A stretch of DNA of 64,000 bases. Source: Sutterella massiliensis (GTDB lineage Bacteria > Pseudomonadota > Gammaproteobacteria > Burkholderiales > Burkholderiaceae_F). Below are positions 50,571-59,470 of the stretch, piece by piece. Position numbers and translations under genes: made by a program. The DNA lies in NCBI RefSeq assembly GCF_016899755.1, contig NZ_JACJJC010000007.1, forward strand, positions 62,001-126,000. Direction: 5' to 3'. Position 1 is the first letter of the stretch. Each line of letters opens with the position of its first letter. Under the pieces are notes generated by a model that was given only the letters and a program-made list of their open reading frames with translations, had not been told where the DNA came from and ran no database searches.

Positions 50571-51353
50571 ATGGATAAGAAGATTATCGTTCTCGGCCTT
50601 GCCGCCGCTCTTGCCGCCGGCACCGCCAGCGCTGAACTCAAAGCCTTCAAGGTGAACGGCGAGACCGTTTCCGTCGCCGACCAGAAGGAAATTTACGACC
50701 GCGCCGTCGCGCAGGGTCAGCCCGCGGGCGAACAGCTCGAACGTCAGGTCAAGAACCTCCTCGTCCAGCAGAAAGTTCTTCTCCAGGAAGCCAAGAAGGC
50801 CAAGCTCGCCGAGCAGCCCAACGTGAAGGAAGCGATCGAAGACGCGCGCAACCAGATCCTCATCCGCGCCCTTGCGCAGGATTGGGCCAAGAAGAACCCG
50901 GTTTCGGACGCCGATCTCAAGAAGGCCTATGACGCCGACAAGAAGGCCTATGGCGACACGGAATACCAGGTTCGCCACATCCTCGTGAAGACGGAAGACC
51001 AGGCAAAGAACCTCATTCAGCGCATCAACAAGGGCGCCGACTTCGGCAAGCTTGCGCAGGAATTCTCCGAAGACACGAGCAACAAGGCCCAGGGCGGCCT
51101 CTTGGGCTGGGTCGTTCCGCGCTCCTTCGTGCCGACCTTCGGCACCGCCTTTACGGCGCTTAAGGCCGGCGAAGTCGGTCAGTCGCCTGTTCGCACGCAG
51201 TTCGGCTTCCACGTCGTGAAGCTCGAAGCCAAGCGTGCCGCGCAGCTCTATCCGACCTTTGAATCGCAGAAGCCCGTGATCCGCAACGCGCTCGCGAACC
51301 AGCAGGTCCAGAAGCACTTCCAGGAACTCGTGAAGAAGGCCAAGGTCCAGTAA
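50571..51353 (+). CDS. Periplasmic parvulin-type peptidyl-prolyl isomerase
   Basis: 260 aa with a signal peptide (MDKKIIVLGLAAALAAGTASA). A SurA-like N-terminal helical part is followed by the PpiC domain: YQVRHILVKTEDQAKNLIQRI, FGKLAQEFSEDTSNKAQGGLLGWV, FGFHVVKLEAKR. It would help fold exported or outer-membrane proteins. Separate ATG, weak ribosome site. It probably forms one transcript with yciB. Confidence 0.9.
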   Translation: MDKKIIVLGLAAALAAGTASAELKAFKVNGETVSVADQKEIYDRAVAQGQPAGEQLERQVKNLLVQQKVLLQEAKKAKLAEQPNVKEAIEDARNQILIRALAQDWAKKNPVSDADLKKAYDADKKAYGDTEYQVRHILVKTEDQAKNLIQRINKGADFGKLAQEFSEDTSNKAQGGLLGWVVPRSFVPTFGTAFTALKAGEVGQSPVRTQFGFHVVKLEAKRAAQLYPTFESQKPVIRNALANQQVQKHFQELVKKAKVQ

Positions 51354-51371
51354 TTCCGAGAGGTACTGAAA

Positions 51372-51398
51372 AAGCGCGGCAAAAGGCCACGCTTTTTT
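51372..51398 (+). terminator. Terminator after parvulin gene
   Basis: AAGCGCGGC/GGCCACGCTT with one mismatch, then TTTTT. Confidence 0.72.
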
Positions 51399-51504
51399 CG
51401 AAGTGCACATCGAGCACCGAACGGCGCACAAGCGGCGAATGTCGTCCGCGGTGCGCCGTTTGCCTTTTCGCCGGACGTTTGAGCCGCTGGCCGAACCGCA
51501 TGCC

Positions 51505-51548
51505 AACAAAAAGCCCGTACGAAAGAAGCTATCCTCCGAACGGGCTTT
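51505..51548 (-). terminator. Terminator after Sel1-repeat gene
   Basis: On the minus strand AAAGCCCGT/ACGGGCTTT is followed by TTGTTGG, 36 bp past the stop. Confidence 0.65.
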
Positions 51549-51584
51549 GGCGGTTCGTGCTCGACTTCGTCGGCAGCGAATCGC

Positions 51585-52349
51585 TTACTTGGCAGCCGCT
51601 TCCCAGGCTTTCGGATCGAGGTCCTTGAGCGAATCGAGCACCGCCTTGAGCGTCAGTTTTTCGGCGCGCGCCTTTTCTTCGGCGTTGAGCGCGTGGCGCA
51701 GATTGCGCGCGTCGGCCGCCGCATTGCGGTTGGCCGCCTGGCCGTCAACGGGCTTCGAGGCGGCCACGAGCAGCGTAAGCGCAGCCGGTCGATCAAGGGC
51801 AACGCCGTTGCCGTTCAAGAGCAGCTCGGAGAGCGCCATATACGCGCTCAGGTTGCCCTTGAGCGCCGCACGGTAGTACCAGCGGGCGCCTTCGGTCGGA
51901 TCCTTTTCGACAAACTGGCCGAGCACATAGTAGTCGCCCATATTGCGCATCGCCTGTACGTTGCCGAGCTCAACGGCCTTCTTGTCCCAGACATACGCCT
52001 GCGGCCAGTCGAGCTTTACGCCGAAGCCGTTTCGATACGCGTGCGAGAGTTCGAGCATCGCTTCCGGATCACCCAAATAGGCGGCTTTTTCCCACCAATA
52101 GGTCGCTTCGAGCGGCTGACGCTTTTGACCGGTGAAACCCTTTTCGAGAATGCGACCGATCCAAAGCATGGCAGTCGTGTCGTCCTTTTGTGCGGCGACC
52201 TTGAGCTCCTTGAGCGCATTGACGTGATCGCCCGCCTTCAGGTAGCGAAGACCGGCTTCGGTGTCCGCAAACGCAGGCCCCGCAGCAAGAACGACCGCCG
52301 CACCCACGCCGGCAAAAAGAAGCCCGAGCTTGCTCATCTGAATTGCCAT
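51585..52349 (-). CDS. Exported Sel1-like repeat protein
   Basis: 254 aa with a signal peptide (LGLLFAGVGAAVVLAAGPAFA). At least four Sel1-like repeats follow, each with the A..W..KAA..G...A pattern: TAMLWIGRILEKG, EATYWWEKAAYLGDPEAMLELSHAYRNG, QAYVWDKKAVELGNVQAMRNMGDYY and GARWYYRAALKGNLSAYMALSELLLNG. Such proteins are interaction scaffolds in the periplasm; the partner is unknown. Confidence 0.85.
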   Translation of the reverse strand: MAIQMSKLGLLFAGVGAAVVLAAGPAFADTEAGLRYLKAGDHVNALKELKVAAQKDDTTAMLWIGRILEKGFTGQKRQPLEATYWWEKAAYLGDPEAMLELSHAYRNGFGVKLDWPQAYVWDKKAVELGNVQAMRNMGDYYVLGQFVEKDPTEGARWYYRAALKGNLSAYMALSELLLNGNGVALDRPAALTLLVAASKPVDGQAANRNAAADARNLRHALNAEEKARAEKLTLKAVLDSLKDLDPKAWEAAAK

Positions 52350-52497
52350 TTTCGAATTTCTCCCGGAAAAACGCCCGCACGCACGGGCAGTGCCTGGCGC
52401 GACAACGTTTCAAGCGCTGCGCGAGGCTCAATTGCTTCACGGTAGCAAAGAATTCTTAACGCAAGCCTATCGGCGAGAAGCGCCCTGCGGCTTACGC

Positions 52498-53886
52498 TTA
52501 CGGTGCGGTGCGCTCGCTCTCCTGAGCGGTCTCTTCCGTCGCTTCGGAGACTTTTTCAGCAGCCGTCTCAAAGCGCTCGCTCCAGTCGGCCGCATCGCTA
52601 TCTAGAAGCGCCGAGAGCGGAGCATTGACGGTCGAATCGTTCATGAGGCGCCGGTACCACCCGAAGAGCTGCCCGGCTTCGCGCCGCTGACCGATGCGCT
52701 TCGGTGCAACAAGCGTGTTATCCGGATCGATCAAAAGAATGCGGAAAGCGTCTCGCAGCGTCTTTTCGTCGGGGTCGCAGAGGAGCGCCCAAGAGGAGAA
52801 CTTGCGTCGGCCGCTCGGGCGGATTTCACCGCAGTAGCCCGCAGCGGACAAATGCGTGAGAATCCGTTCGACCAATTGAGGGTAAGCGTCCACTTCGCTT
52901 GCGAGGACGTCTGCCGGCACGGTCGGATTGCCCGACGCCCGCGCGGCGGTGAGGACACGCAAAAGAGCTACACCCGTCAAAAACTCGTTGCCGATCCGAT
53001 AACTGTCCGCAAAGCGCCCGGACGCAAGAAGCGGAATGGTTGCCGTCACCGCCGCCCCGGAAAAGACAAGAAGCCACGTCACGTAAAGCCAAAGGAGAAA
53101 TACCGGGAAAGCAACGAAGGCGCCGTAAATCGAAGAAAGCGTGCCGGCCGTCACGTAGATCTCAAAGCACTCGCGCACAACGAGGCCGGCGATCGCAACG
53201 ACGAAACCCCCGGCAAGGGCATGCGAAAAAGGCACACGGCAATTGGGCACGAACTTAAAGAGCGCGCCGTAGCCGAGCGACTGAACCAGCACTTGAATGA
53301 TCGTGAGCATCCACATCGGCAGCGACGCGCTCTGCGCGTCGACTGCGCCCGCCGCAAGCCGAAGCGCCTGCGTGGAAATCGAAATCGAGAGCGCCATCAC
53401 AACGGGCCCGAGCGTGAGCATCGCCCAGTAGATCAGCGCGCGCTGCGACCACGGACGCAGTTCGCGCACCTTGAAGATGCGGTTCACCGTCACGAAAAAC
53501 TTGTCGATCAATAGAAGGCCGGTGAGCGAAAGGCCCGCAATACCGAAAGCGCCGAGCCCGGAAGCGTGCGACGTAAAACTTCTCAGATATTCGAGAATCG
53601 TTTCGCTGTACTGCGGCGGTAGAAAACTGTTGAAAATCGCATCTTCGAGCGCCTGCCGCGTCGATTCAAAGCTAGGAAACGCGGCAAAGACGGCGAGCGA
53701 AACAGCGAGGAGCGGCACGAGCGACAAAAGGGTCGTGAGCGTCATGGAGGACGCAACTTCCTGAAGCTGCGCGTCCTTCATGCGAGCCACCGCAAATCGC
53801 AGGAGCGTGCGGCAGATGTCGAAAAAGTGCTGACGCCGCAGGAGATCGGTAAGCGTCTTCGGTCGGAGGTAGGCGGCAATGGGCAT
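52498..53886 (-). CDS. YihY/BrkB-family inner-membrane protein
   Basis: 462 aa. The first 300 residues contain six membrane helices with YihY signatures (ASSMTLTTLLSLVPLLAVSLAVF, LLIDKFFVTVNRIFKVRELRPW, YGAFVAFPVFLLWLYVTWLLVFSGA). The family was once misnamed RNase BN and has no proven function. The C-terminal 160 residues form a cytoplasmic winged-helix-like part and an acidic tail (ETAAEKVSEATEETAQESE), longer than in E. coli YihY. Confidence 0.88.
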   Translation of the reverse strand: MPIAAYLRPKTLTDLLRRQHFFDICRTLLRFAVARMKDAQLQEVASSMTLTTLLSLVPLLAVSLAVFAAFPSFESTRQALEDAIFNSFLPPQYSETILEYLRSFTSHASGLGAFGIAGLSLTGLLLIDKFFVTVNRIFKVRELRPWSQRALIYWAMLTLGPVVMALSISISTQALRLAAGAVDAQSASLPMWMLTIIQVLVQSLGYGALFKFVPNCRVPFSHALAGGFVVAIAGLVVRECFEIYVTAGTLSSIYGAFVAFPVFLLWLYVTWLLVFSGAAVTATIPLLASGRFADSYRIGNEFLTGVALLRVLTAARASGNPTVPADVLASEVDAYPQLVERILTHLSAAGYCGEIRPSGRRKFSSWALLCDPDEKTLRDAFRILLIDPDNTLVAPKRIGQRREAGQLFGWYRRLMNDSTVNAPLSALLDSDAADWSERFETAAEKVSEATEETAQESERTAP

Positions 53887-54050
53887 AAAGAATTCGAGAG
53901 CGCATAAACGGCTTTGCTGAAAAAGTGAAAGCGGCCGTTCGCCTCAAGTCGTTCGATTCGGACGGGATGCTACCTTCCGATTCTAAGCGCGACAGCGCTT
54001 TCGAAGTGCCGCCCGACTGTGACGCACTTCGCGGGAGAGCATCCGTGCGC

Positions 54051-54111
54051 AAAAAAAGCCTCCGCAGAGAGCCGCTGCAGCCGCAGCAGTTTCCTTGCGG
54101 AGGCTTTTCGG
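54051..54111 (-). terminator. Terminator after dsbI
   Basis: AAAGCCTCCGCA/TGCGGAGGCTTT is flanked by A7 on the plus strand, giving a T-run on the minus strand. It lies downstream of dsbI. Confidence 0.78.
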
Positions 54112-54202
54112 ATTTTTCTTTCTCGCTGCCGCTTCAGGTCCGGCGTGCGCCTTGTCGGGTGTACGCCGGTTGTTCGGAGGAGAGAGCTCCGTGAAGCCGC
54201 AA

Positions 54203-55735
54203 TTAACGCGTGAGCGTCACGATGCGGTTCGAGTCGAGCACTTCAAAGACATCGCCTTCCTTCACGAGACCGCGGATGTCCTTAAGCTCTGCAGGAAGCG
54301 CGAGCACTTCGGTCACTTCTTCCTTGGCCAGATCGATCGCAACGATCACATTGAAGTTCTTCGAAGCAGCCCAGAGGATACCGTCTTCATAAACAAGACC
54401 GGTGACATAGAGTTCGCCGAGCGTACGGCCTTCCTTGAGAGCGGCTGCCGGCTCGAATTCGCCCGAAAGCGTCCAGTCCTTCATGAGGGCCTTCGAGATC
54501 ACGAACTTCGTCTTGTTCTTGTTGTCGGGAAGCGTCGCCGTGTAGATGTAGCGACCGTCCGTGGCGGAACTGTGAACGTACGAGTACTTGGCGCGTTCCG
54601 TTCCGATGCGGGCGCGGCCGATGCCGCCGACGGCTTCAACCTGATCGCGGCCCGCCGTAAAGTTGCCCCAACCCTTGACATCGTCGGCTTCAGGATTCTT
54701 GCGGACGCGAAGGATAGACTTGTTCGTGCCCATGAGCACAAAGGCATCGTCGCCGTAGGGCGTTGCACCGACAAGATCAAGAACGTTCGCGGAGTACCAC
54801 GGATCCATCGCAGCGTGCACGGCAGGCTTGAGGTCGTCGCCCAAGAACCAGAAGTCGTACTTCGACATCACGATGTACTCGCCGCGGATCTTCTGCAGCG
54901 TGTTGAGCTTGGCGTCGATGCCTTCGATCGCACGGGTGTCGGCGATCTTGAGTTCGCCCGTCGCAGCAACCGGCGCCTTGGCGGCGTCGTGCTCGAACGT
55001 GATGCCGAGCTTGGCGGTATTGGGCTTATAGGCAAAGTCCGGATCCTTCACGTTGCGGCGGCCGAGGAAATCGATGCCGCTCCACATGCCTTCCCAGGAG
55101 TCGGACGACCAGATGACGTACTTGCGGTCCCAGGAGAAGCGGACGGGATCGCCCTGGCCCCAGTTCGGGGGAACGCCCGTCGACCAAAGCGCCTGGAAGG
55201 CGTTCGAGCCGATGATGAAGGCGACGATGCCGAAGGCGATCTTCATGAAGCCCGACATCGGACGCCAGGGCTTGCCGCGCATTTCGGCGATGAGCGCGTC
55301 AAAGCGCGGGGCGAGAAGCGTCGCAAGGCCGAAGAGGAAGACCACGCACCAGAAGACGACTTCGGCCCAGAACTGCGTATGCAGACCGAAGATGTCGAGG
55401 CCGAAGCCCTGACCGACGTCACGCATGGCGTGGTTGCCGTAGTGACGGAAGGACGAGTAAAGGCCCACTGCAGCCATGATCAGCATCGTGGCGAGGTACT
55501 TGGGCTTGAAGCCGTAGCGGACCATGAAGAGCGCGACGACGCCGATGTAGGCCATCTGCTGACGCTGGCCCCAGCAGAGCGTGCAGGGGCTGTCGCCCAT
55601 GAGGTAGCCGAGGATGATGTTGGCGATACCCACCGGGAGCAGGACGATCAGAAGGCCGCCCCAGCAGATGATGTCGTAGTAGGTCTTCGCCTTGGAAAGG
55701 TCTCGATCGGAGACGGGCTGCGAATAATCAGTCAT
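54203..55735 (-). CDS. dsbI: DsbI-type thiol oxidoreductase with C-terminal beta-propeller
   Basis: 510 aa. Residues 1-180 are a DsbB-like membrane domain with about five helices and the redox motif DSPCTLCWGQRQQ. The remaining 330 residues are periplasmic, beta-rich and propeller-like (KYVIWSSDSWEGMW, DGRYIYTATLPDN, YEDGILWAASKNF). This is the Campylobacter DsbI architecture. DsbB-family proteins pass electrons from a periplasmic thiol oxidase to quinone. The second periplasmic loop (RHYGNHAMRDVGQGFGLDIFG) has no cysteine, so the usual second Cys pair is missing. It follows dba by 14 bp. Partner oxidase not in the window. Confidence 0.88.
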   Translation of the reverse strand: MTDYSQPVSDRDLSKAKTYYDIICWGGLLIVLLPVGIANIILGYLMGDSPCTLCWGQRQQMAYIGVVALFMVRYGFKPKYLATMLIMAAVGLYSSFRHYGNHAMRDVGQGFGLDIFGLHTQFWAEVVFWCVVFLFGLATLLAPRFDALIAEMRGKPWRPMSGFMKIAFGIVAFIIGSNAFQALWSTGVPPNWGQGDPVRFSWDRKYVIWSSDSWEGMWSGIDFLGRRNVKDPDFAYKPNTAKLGITFEHDAAKAPVAATGELKIADTRAIEGIDAKLNTLQKIRGEYIVMSKYDFWFLGDDLKPAVHAAMDPWYSANVLDLVGATPYGDDAFVLMGTNKSILRVRKNPEADDVKGWGNFTAGRDQVEAVGGIGRARIGTERAKYSYVHSSATDGRYIYTATLPDNKNKTKFVISKALMKDWTLSGEFEPAAALKEGRTLGELYVTGLVYEDGILWAASKNFNVIVAIDLAKEEVTEVLALPAELKDIRGLVKEGDVFEVLDSNRIVTLTR

Positions 55736-55749
55736 TTACGGATCTCCGA

Positions 55750-55917
55750 TTAGAGGTTGAGAGCGCCCAGAAGCGCCGTGGAAACATGTCCGATATACAT
55801 GAACACGACGACGGCCCAGCCGCCGATCGTGAGCCACCATGCGAGGCGTTCCTTCTCAGGCTTGAACATCATGAGAAGAACCGCGATGCAAAGGAGCGTG
55901 AATTCAACGAACTCCAT
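55750..55917 (-). CDS. dba: Dba-like small membrane protein
   Basis: 55 aa from the ATG at 55917 to TAA at 55750: starts MEFVEFTLLCIAVLLMMFKPEKERLA and has a second segment WWLTIGGWAVVVFMYIGHVS. Two membrane helices. In Campylobacter jejuni a small hydrophobic protein, Dba, is encoded just before DsbI and is needed for it; the position, size and topology match. One Cys in the first helix. Named by context and resemblance. Confidence 0.75.
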   Translation of the reverse strand: MEFVEFTLLCIAVLLMMFKPEKERLAWWLTIGGWAVVVFMYIGHVSTALLGALNL

Positions 55918-56099
55918 GGATTACTCCGGTCATAGGATTGAAGGCGCCGCCCCGTCAACACAATCGGGCGGCATTGCTATAGACTTTGCCCTACGGATAA
56001 ACGTGTAGGGTCTTCTAGTCAGAAGGCCCGAATAATGCCTGAAAAGCGTCTCATTCGCAAGTAATTTTTACAATTGTCTGATCCGAAAAAAGAAAAAAA

Positions 56100-56136
56100 T
56101 CGGTACCAACCCTGAGGTCGGTACCGACTTTTTTTG
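56100..56136. terminator. Bidirectional terminator downstream of iadA
   Basis: TCGGTACC/GGTACCGA is flanked by A-rich and T-rich runs. The rest of 55918-56203 holds the dba promoter region and no gene. Confidence 0.75.
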
Positions 56137-56203
56137 TTTGCGACCGAAAGCCGCTGTCAGCGCGCTATAGAAAGCGCGCCGCGCAGCACAGCTGCCGCCG
56201 TTC

Positions 56204-57352
56204 TCAAAGCTCGAACGCGCCCTTCTTGACGACGACGCCTTCGCGCATGACGGGCACACCCTTCATGAAGACCCAGTCGAAGTCGAACCCTTCGTTCATG
56301 ACGAGGAGGTCGGCGTCGAACCCTTCGGCGACAGCGCCCTTGCCCTTGAGGCCGAGGGCACCCGCGATCGTCTTCGTCATCGGCAGAAGCGCCTTTTCGA
56401 TGCCGAGCTCGGGGATGAGTGCCTGAATCGTTTCAATGTCGGCACGGATCGAACCAACGCCGAAGCCCACCATTTCGCCCTTTTCGTCAAAGCGCGGCAT
56501 CGAACCCTGCCCGTCCGAAGAGAGCGTGATCTGTTCGAGCGGCGCACCCGCGGCAAGCGCGGCCATCACGGCGTCCTTGGCGTCGCCCATGTAGTTGCCG
56601 CCGCCCGTCGTGATATCGATGAAGCCGCCTTCCTTGGCAAAGTCGCAGGCCATTTCGAAGACGCGCTTTTCGCGCGCAACGTGCGTCGGGCGCATGTGCT
56701 TAAAGGGAACGCCGTGCTTGCGGCATTCGTAGAAGACGGGGAAGATGTCGTCGGCCCAGTCGCCGCAGTGCACGTGCAGGAACCCGGTCTTCCCGGTGAG
56801 CATGCCGGCGACGCGGATTTCAGAGAGCAGGCGCAGCACTTCCTGCGCAGTCGGGAAGGACGAACGGTGGTCGCCCATGGCGATCTTCACGCCCAGAACT
56901 TCCGGAATCGTGAAGATATCCATCTTGGCGCTCTTCGTGATCGTGGCGACGGGATAGCAGTAGCTGCTCGTCCACATCCAGCCCGTGGCGCCTTCGACCG
57001 TGAGGCCGCGCACCTTGGCGAGCAGGTTTTCGATCGAGCGCGACATTGAGTCGGTACCCGATACGCCGAGGAAGGTCGTCACGCCGGCGCCGACGAGCTC
57101 GGAGAAATTGAGCTCGGGGCAGCGGCTGTTCCAGCCGCCTTCACCGCCGCCGCCCGTGACGTGGATATGCTGGTCGATGAGGCCGGGAATAACCTTGCGG
57201 CCCTTGACGTCGATCGTTTCGAGACCTGGGATGTTCGGCTCGAGCGTGGGTGCCACGGCGATGATCTTGCCGCCGGCAATGAGGATGTCGCGCGCGCCGA
57301 CGTGCTCGGGCGCGTACAGATCGGCGCTCTTGATAAGAATGGGGTTTTGCAT
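56204..57352 (-). CDS. iadA: Isoaspartyl dipeptidase (beta-aspartyl peptidase)
   Basis: 382 aa from the ATG at 57352, AAGGA seven bases upstream. Amidohydrolase fold with the metal motif HIH in LIDQHIHVTGGGGEGG, and the IadA-specific ATGWMWTSSY, HVHCGDW, RPTHVAR and LSSDGQGSMPRFD segments (His and Asp ligands). Length equals E. coli IadA. It removes isoaspartyl residues from dipeptides arising from damaged proteins. Two membrane-protein genes lie upstream on the same strand. Confidence 0.9.
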   Translation of the reverse strand: MQNPILIKSADLYAPEHVGARDILIAGGKIIAVAPTLEPNIPGLETIDVKGRKVIPGLIDQHIHVTGGGGEGGWNSRCPELNFSELVGAGVTTFLGVSGTDSMSRSIENLLAKVRGLTVEGATGWMWTSSYCYPVATITKSAKMDIFTIPEVLGVKIAMGDHRSSFPTAQEVLRLLSEIRVAGMLTGKTGFLHVHCGDWADDIFPVFYECRKHGVPFKHMRPTHVAREKRVFEMACDFAKEGGFIDITTGGGNYMGDAKDAVMAALAAGAPLEQITLSSDGQGSMPRFDEKGEMVGFGVGSIRADIETIQALIPELGIEKALLPMTKTIAGALGLKGKGAVAEGFDADLLVMNEGFDFDWVFMKGVPVMREGVVVKKGAFEL

Positions 57353-57499
57353 GGTTGGTCCTTTAATGCTTGCAGTGCAAAAGTCGACGCACGAACGCCG
57401 CCCTCTTCCGCCGCACGTCAAAAGCGGTTCGGACGATGGGGCGGCGTCTTCGGTCGCCGCTGCCGGGCCCGGTTCTCCTCGTCCGGCAATCCGTTTATT

Positions 57500-58015
57500 T
57501 TAGTTGCTCGCGCCGTACGTATTGCGGCTCGCCTCACTGCGAAGAATCACCCATATCGCCCAGACAGATACCGTGCATAGGAGTGAAAACCAACCGATCC
57601 AATCGGCTGCGACCGTCCCGGCAAGAAAGAGCCCGCCAGTGGCTTCGAGGAGCGGCCCTGCGACCGCAATCGAGAGCGCGGCCTCGGCTCGCACGCGCGG
57701 TCTGCGTCCGAAAAAGAGTCGAATCGACGCATAGAAAAAAAGCGCCGCCCCGAACGCATTGAGCGCACACTGCGCGGCAAAAACGTCGCCTGCTCCCACG
57801 TATTGATAGGCAAGCGCCGCAGCTGCCGCATCATAGATGCCCGCCAGAAACGCGAGCCCCGCCACGATCAGAAGCGCGCCGTCCACCCCCGCGGGCAGTC
57901 GATCGGTTGCGGGCGGCACTCGCTTAGAGGCCTGCCAAAGGCTGTGAATGACGAGCGCGGCAAAGCCAAAGAATGCAATGAGACCGAAAAATTCCTGGAG
58001 GTTGCTCGGCATCAT
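57500..58015 (-). CDS. Membrane protein, unknown
   Basis: 171 aa with about five hydrophobic segments (FFGLIAFFGFAALVIHSLW, GALLIVAGLAFLAGIYDAAAAALAY, FGAALFFYASIRLFFG, and two more). Its ATG overlaps the stop of the upstream gene by one base (TGATG), so both are co-translated. No signature motif is recognised. It ends 147 bp before iadA. Confidence 0.6.
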   Translation of the reverse strand: MMPSNLQEFFGLIAFFGFAALVIHSLWQASKRVPPATDRLPAGVDGALLIVAGLAFLAGIYDAAAAALAYQYVGAGDVFAAQCALNAFGAALFFYASIRLFFGRRPRVRAEAALSIAVAGPLLEATGGLFLAGTVAADWIGWFSLLCTVSVWAIWVILRSEASRNTYGASN

Positions 58016-58608
58016 CAGCTCGCGAGATTGCGCTTGGCGAGGTAGGCCTTTTCGATCTTCTTAGCCGACGAGAGGCCGTACGTAAAGGCGCTGCGGTTTG
58101 AGAAGAGCAGATAGATCGTCGCAAGAATCGTAAAGGTCGAAATGCCGGCAAAGCCCGAGCTCACATCAACAGGAATCCCGAGGATGACGGCCTTGAGAAA
58201 GTCGCCGCCCGGGCCCGCTACCCAGAGAAGCACCACAGCGGTCCAAAGCGCCGCGCGCGAGCGGCCGATCGTGAGAACCATGATGGCGGCAAGAAGGGCA
58301 AAAACGACGATGGCGCCCGGAATGATCGTCTTGATCGCAGGCCACGCAAAATCCGCATCCATCGAGATCACACGGGCAACTTCGCCCGCGCCGCGCCCGA
58401 GCTCAAAGAGCAGCAGCATCGCATCGACCGACAAAAAGAAAAGCAGCCCGAGAAGAAGCCCGCCGATCCCCGCCGGCATTCCGGGGACTTCGCACGCGGG
58501 CGGCACACCGCGGCCGATGATGCGAAGAAAGAGCGTGAGAAGAAGCGGCACGAAGAGCGCGAGGAGCAGCCCGCTCCCGGTGAATGCAATGGAAAACTGT
58601 TCGAACAT
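58015..58608 (-). CDS. Membrane protein, possibly DUF2569-like
   Basis: 197 aa from the ATG at 58608, with five or six hydrophobic segments. The end ATIYLLFSNRSAFTYGLS loosely resembles DUF2569 membrane proteins (a hydrophobic segment then a short polar motif with Ser-x-Arg). The function is unknown. Forms a coupled pair with the next gene. Neighbouring iadA is only a positional link. Confidence 0.55.
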   Translation of the reverse strand: MFEQFSIAFTGSGLLLALFVPLLLTLFLRIIGRGVPPACEVPGMPAGIGGLLLGLLFFLSVDAMLLLFELGRGAGEVARVISMDADFAWPAIKTIIPGAIVVFALLAAIMVLTIGRSRAALWTAVVLLWVAGPGGDFLKAVILGIPVDVSSGFAGISTFTILATIYLLFSNRSAFTYGLSSAKKIEKAYLAKRNLAS

Positions 58609-58715
58609 TTTCTTAGGACTGTCTGTCGCAACGCAGCCGCACATACGTGCAGACTGTCGGCGCTGCGGTATTGGGTTTGTTGGTGCTGACTTGCGGCTTG
58701 ATGCCGCCCGGCCGA

Positions 58716-59237
58716 TCAATCGTTTTTCGAGGCGTGCGCCTGCCGCGTTTTTGAGTCGCCGCAGCCGCAATCGCAATCGCAGTCGCAGCCGCATTCGCAA
58801 GAGGCGCTCTCGGCGGGCGCCATCTCTTCGGGCGTGCGCCGCACGGCGAGTTCGGCAATGATGCCGCACATTTCGCCCGCTCGATGCTCGCCGCTGCAGT
58901 GCGCGCGCAGCTCTCTCAGATGGTTGCGGAGCGAGCGCAGTTCGCGGATGCGAAAGTCTACTTCGTCGAGGTGCTTTTTGATCAGCTCGTGCGCACAAGC
59001 CGCGCTTTCGGGATCGGGCGAGTCGAGGGCGCCTAAAAGCGCGCGGATTTCTTCTAGACCGATGTCGAGATTGCGGCAGCGGCGAATGAAGTCAAGCCGC
59101 GCTTCGTGGCTTTGGCCGTACTGGCGGTAGTTGTTCTTCGCTTCACGCACGGGCGGCGGAATCAGGCCGATTTTCTCGTAGTAGCGGATGGTTTCGGGCG
59201 TATTGCCGGTGATTCTGGCAAGTTCGCTGATGCGCAT
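58716..59237 (-). CDS. MerR-family metal-responsive regulator (CadR/PbrR-like)
   Basis: 173 aa. N-terminal MerR helix-turn-helix (MRISELARITGNTPETIRYYEKIGLI), a long dimerisation helix, and Cys near residues 81 and 115 (AACAH, AHCSG) that usually bind Cd, Pb or Zn. The C-terminus adds a cysteine-rich tail CECGCDCDCDCGCGD, unusual in density, that may bind extra metal. Divergent from the P1B ATPase gene, whose promoter it would twist open when metal is bound. Confidence 0.88.
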   Translation of the reverse strand: MRISELARITGNTPETIRYYEKIGLIPPPVREAKNNYRQYGQSHEARLDFIRRCRNLDIGLEEIRALLGALDSPDPESAACAHELIKKHLDEVDFRIRELRSLRNHLRELRAHCSGEHRAGEMCGIIAELAVRRTPEEMAPAESASCECGCDCDCDCGCGDSKTRQAHASKND

Positions 59238-59334
59238 GGTCGTTTGCGGGTGTTTCTTTCGGCAAGTGTCGGCGGACGGTCTGCGGGATTCGCTTGCCCG
59301 CAGAAGAACGAGAGACGATTTTCGCAGATTTCAC

Positions 59335-59365
59335 TTGACTCTGTAACAGCTTCAGGGTGTTCAAT
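59335..59365 (+). promoter_or_regulatory. MerR-type promoter/operator of the metal ATPase gene
   Basis: -35 TTGACT (59335-59340) and -10 TTCAAT (59360-59365) are separated by 19 bp. That over-long spacer is typical of MerR-regulated promoters. The spacer holds an imperfect dyad (CTCTGTAA.../...TTCAGGGT) of the CadR/PbrR type. Confidence 0.72.
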
Positions 59366-59470
59366 CAAACCATAGGATTGTTTTTCCTACTGTTTTTCAT
59401 TTGTTTCAGTGTGCTTCGCGCTCGATTTTTTCGAGTCCGCAACAAAAGCACAACAACCGCCGGTGACGCC

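Noticed and set aside
59357..59470. Upstream extension of the metal ATPase with a hydrophobic N-terminus
   Set aside because: These codons start within the -35/-10 promoter region, so they cannot all be in the mRNA; the ATG at 59471 gives a normal first metal domain.
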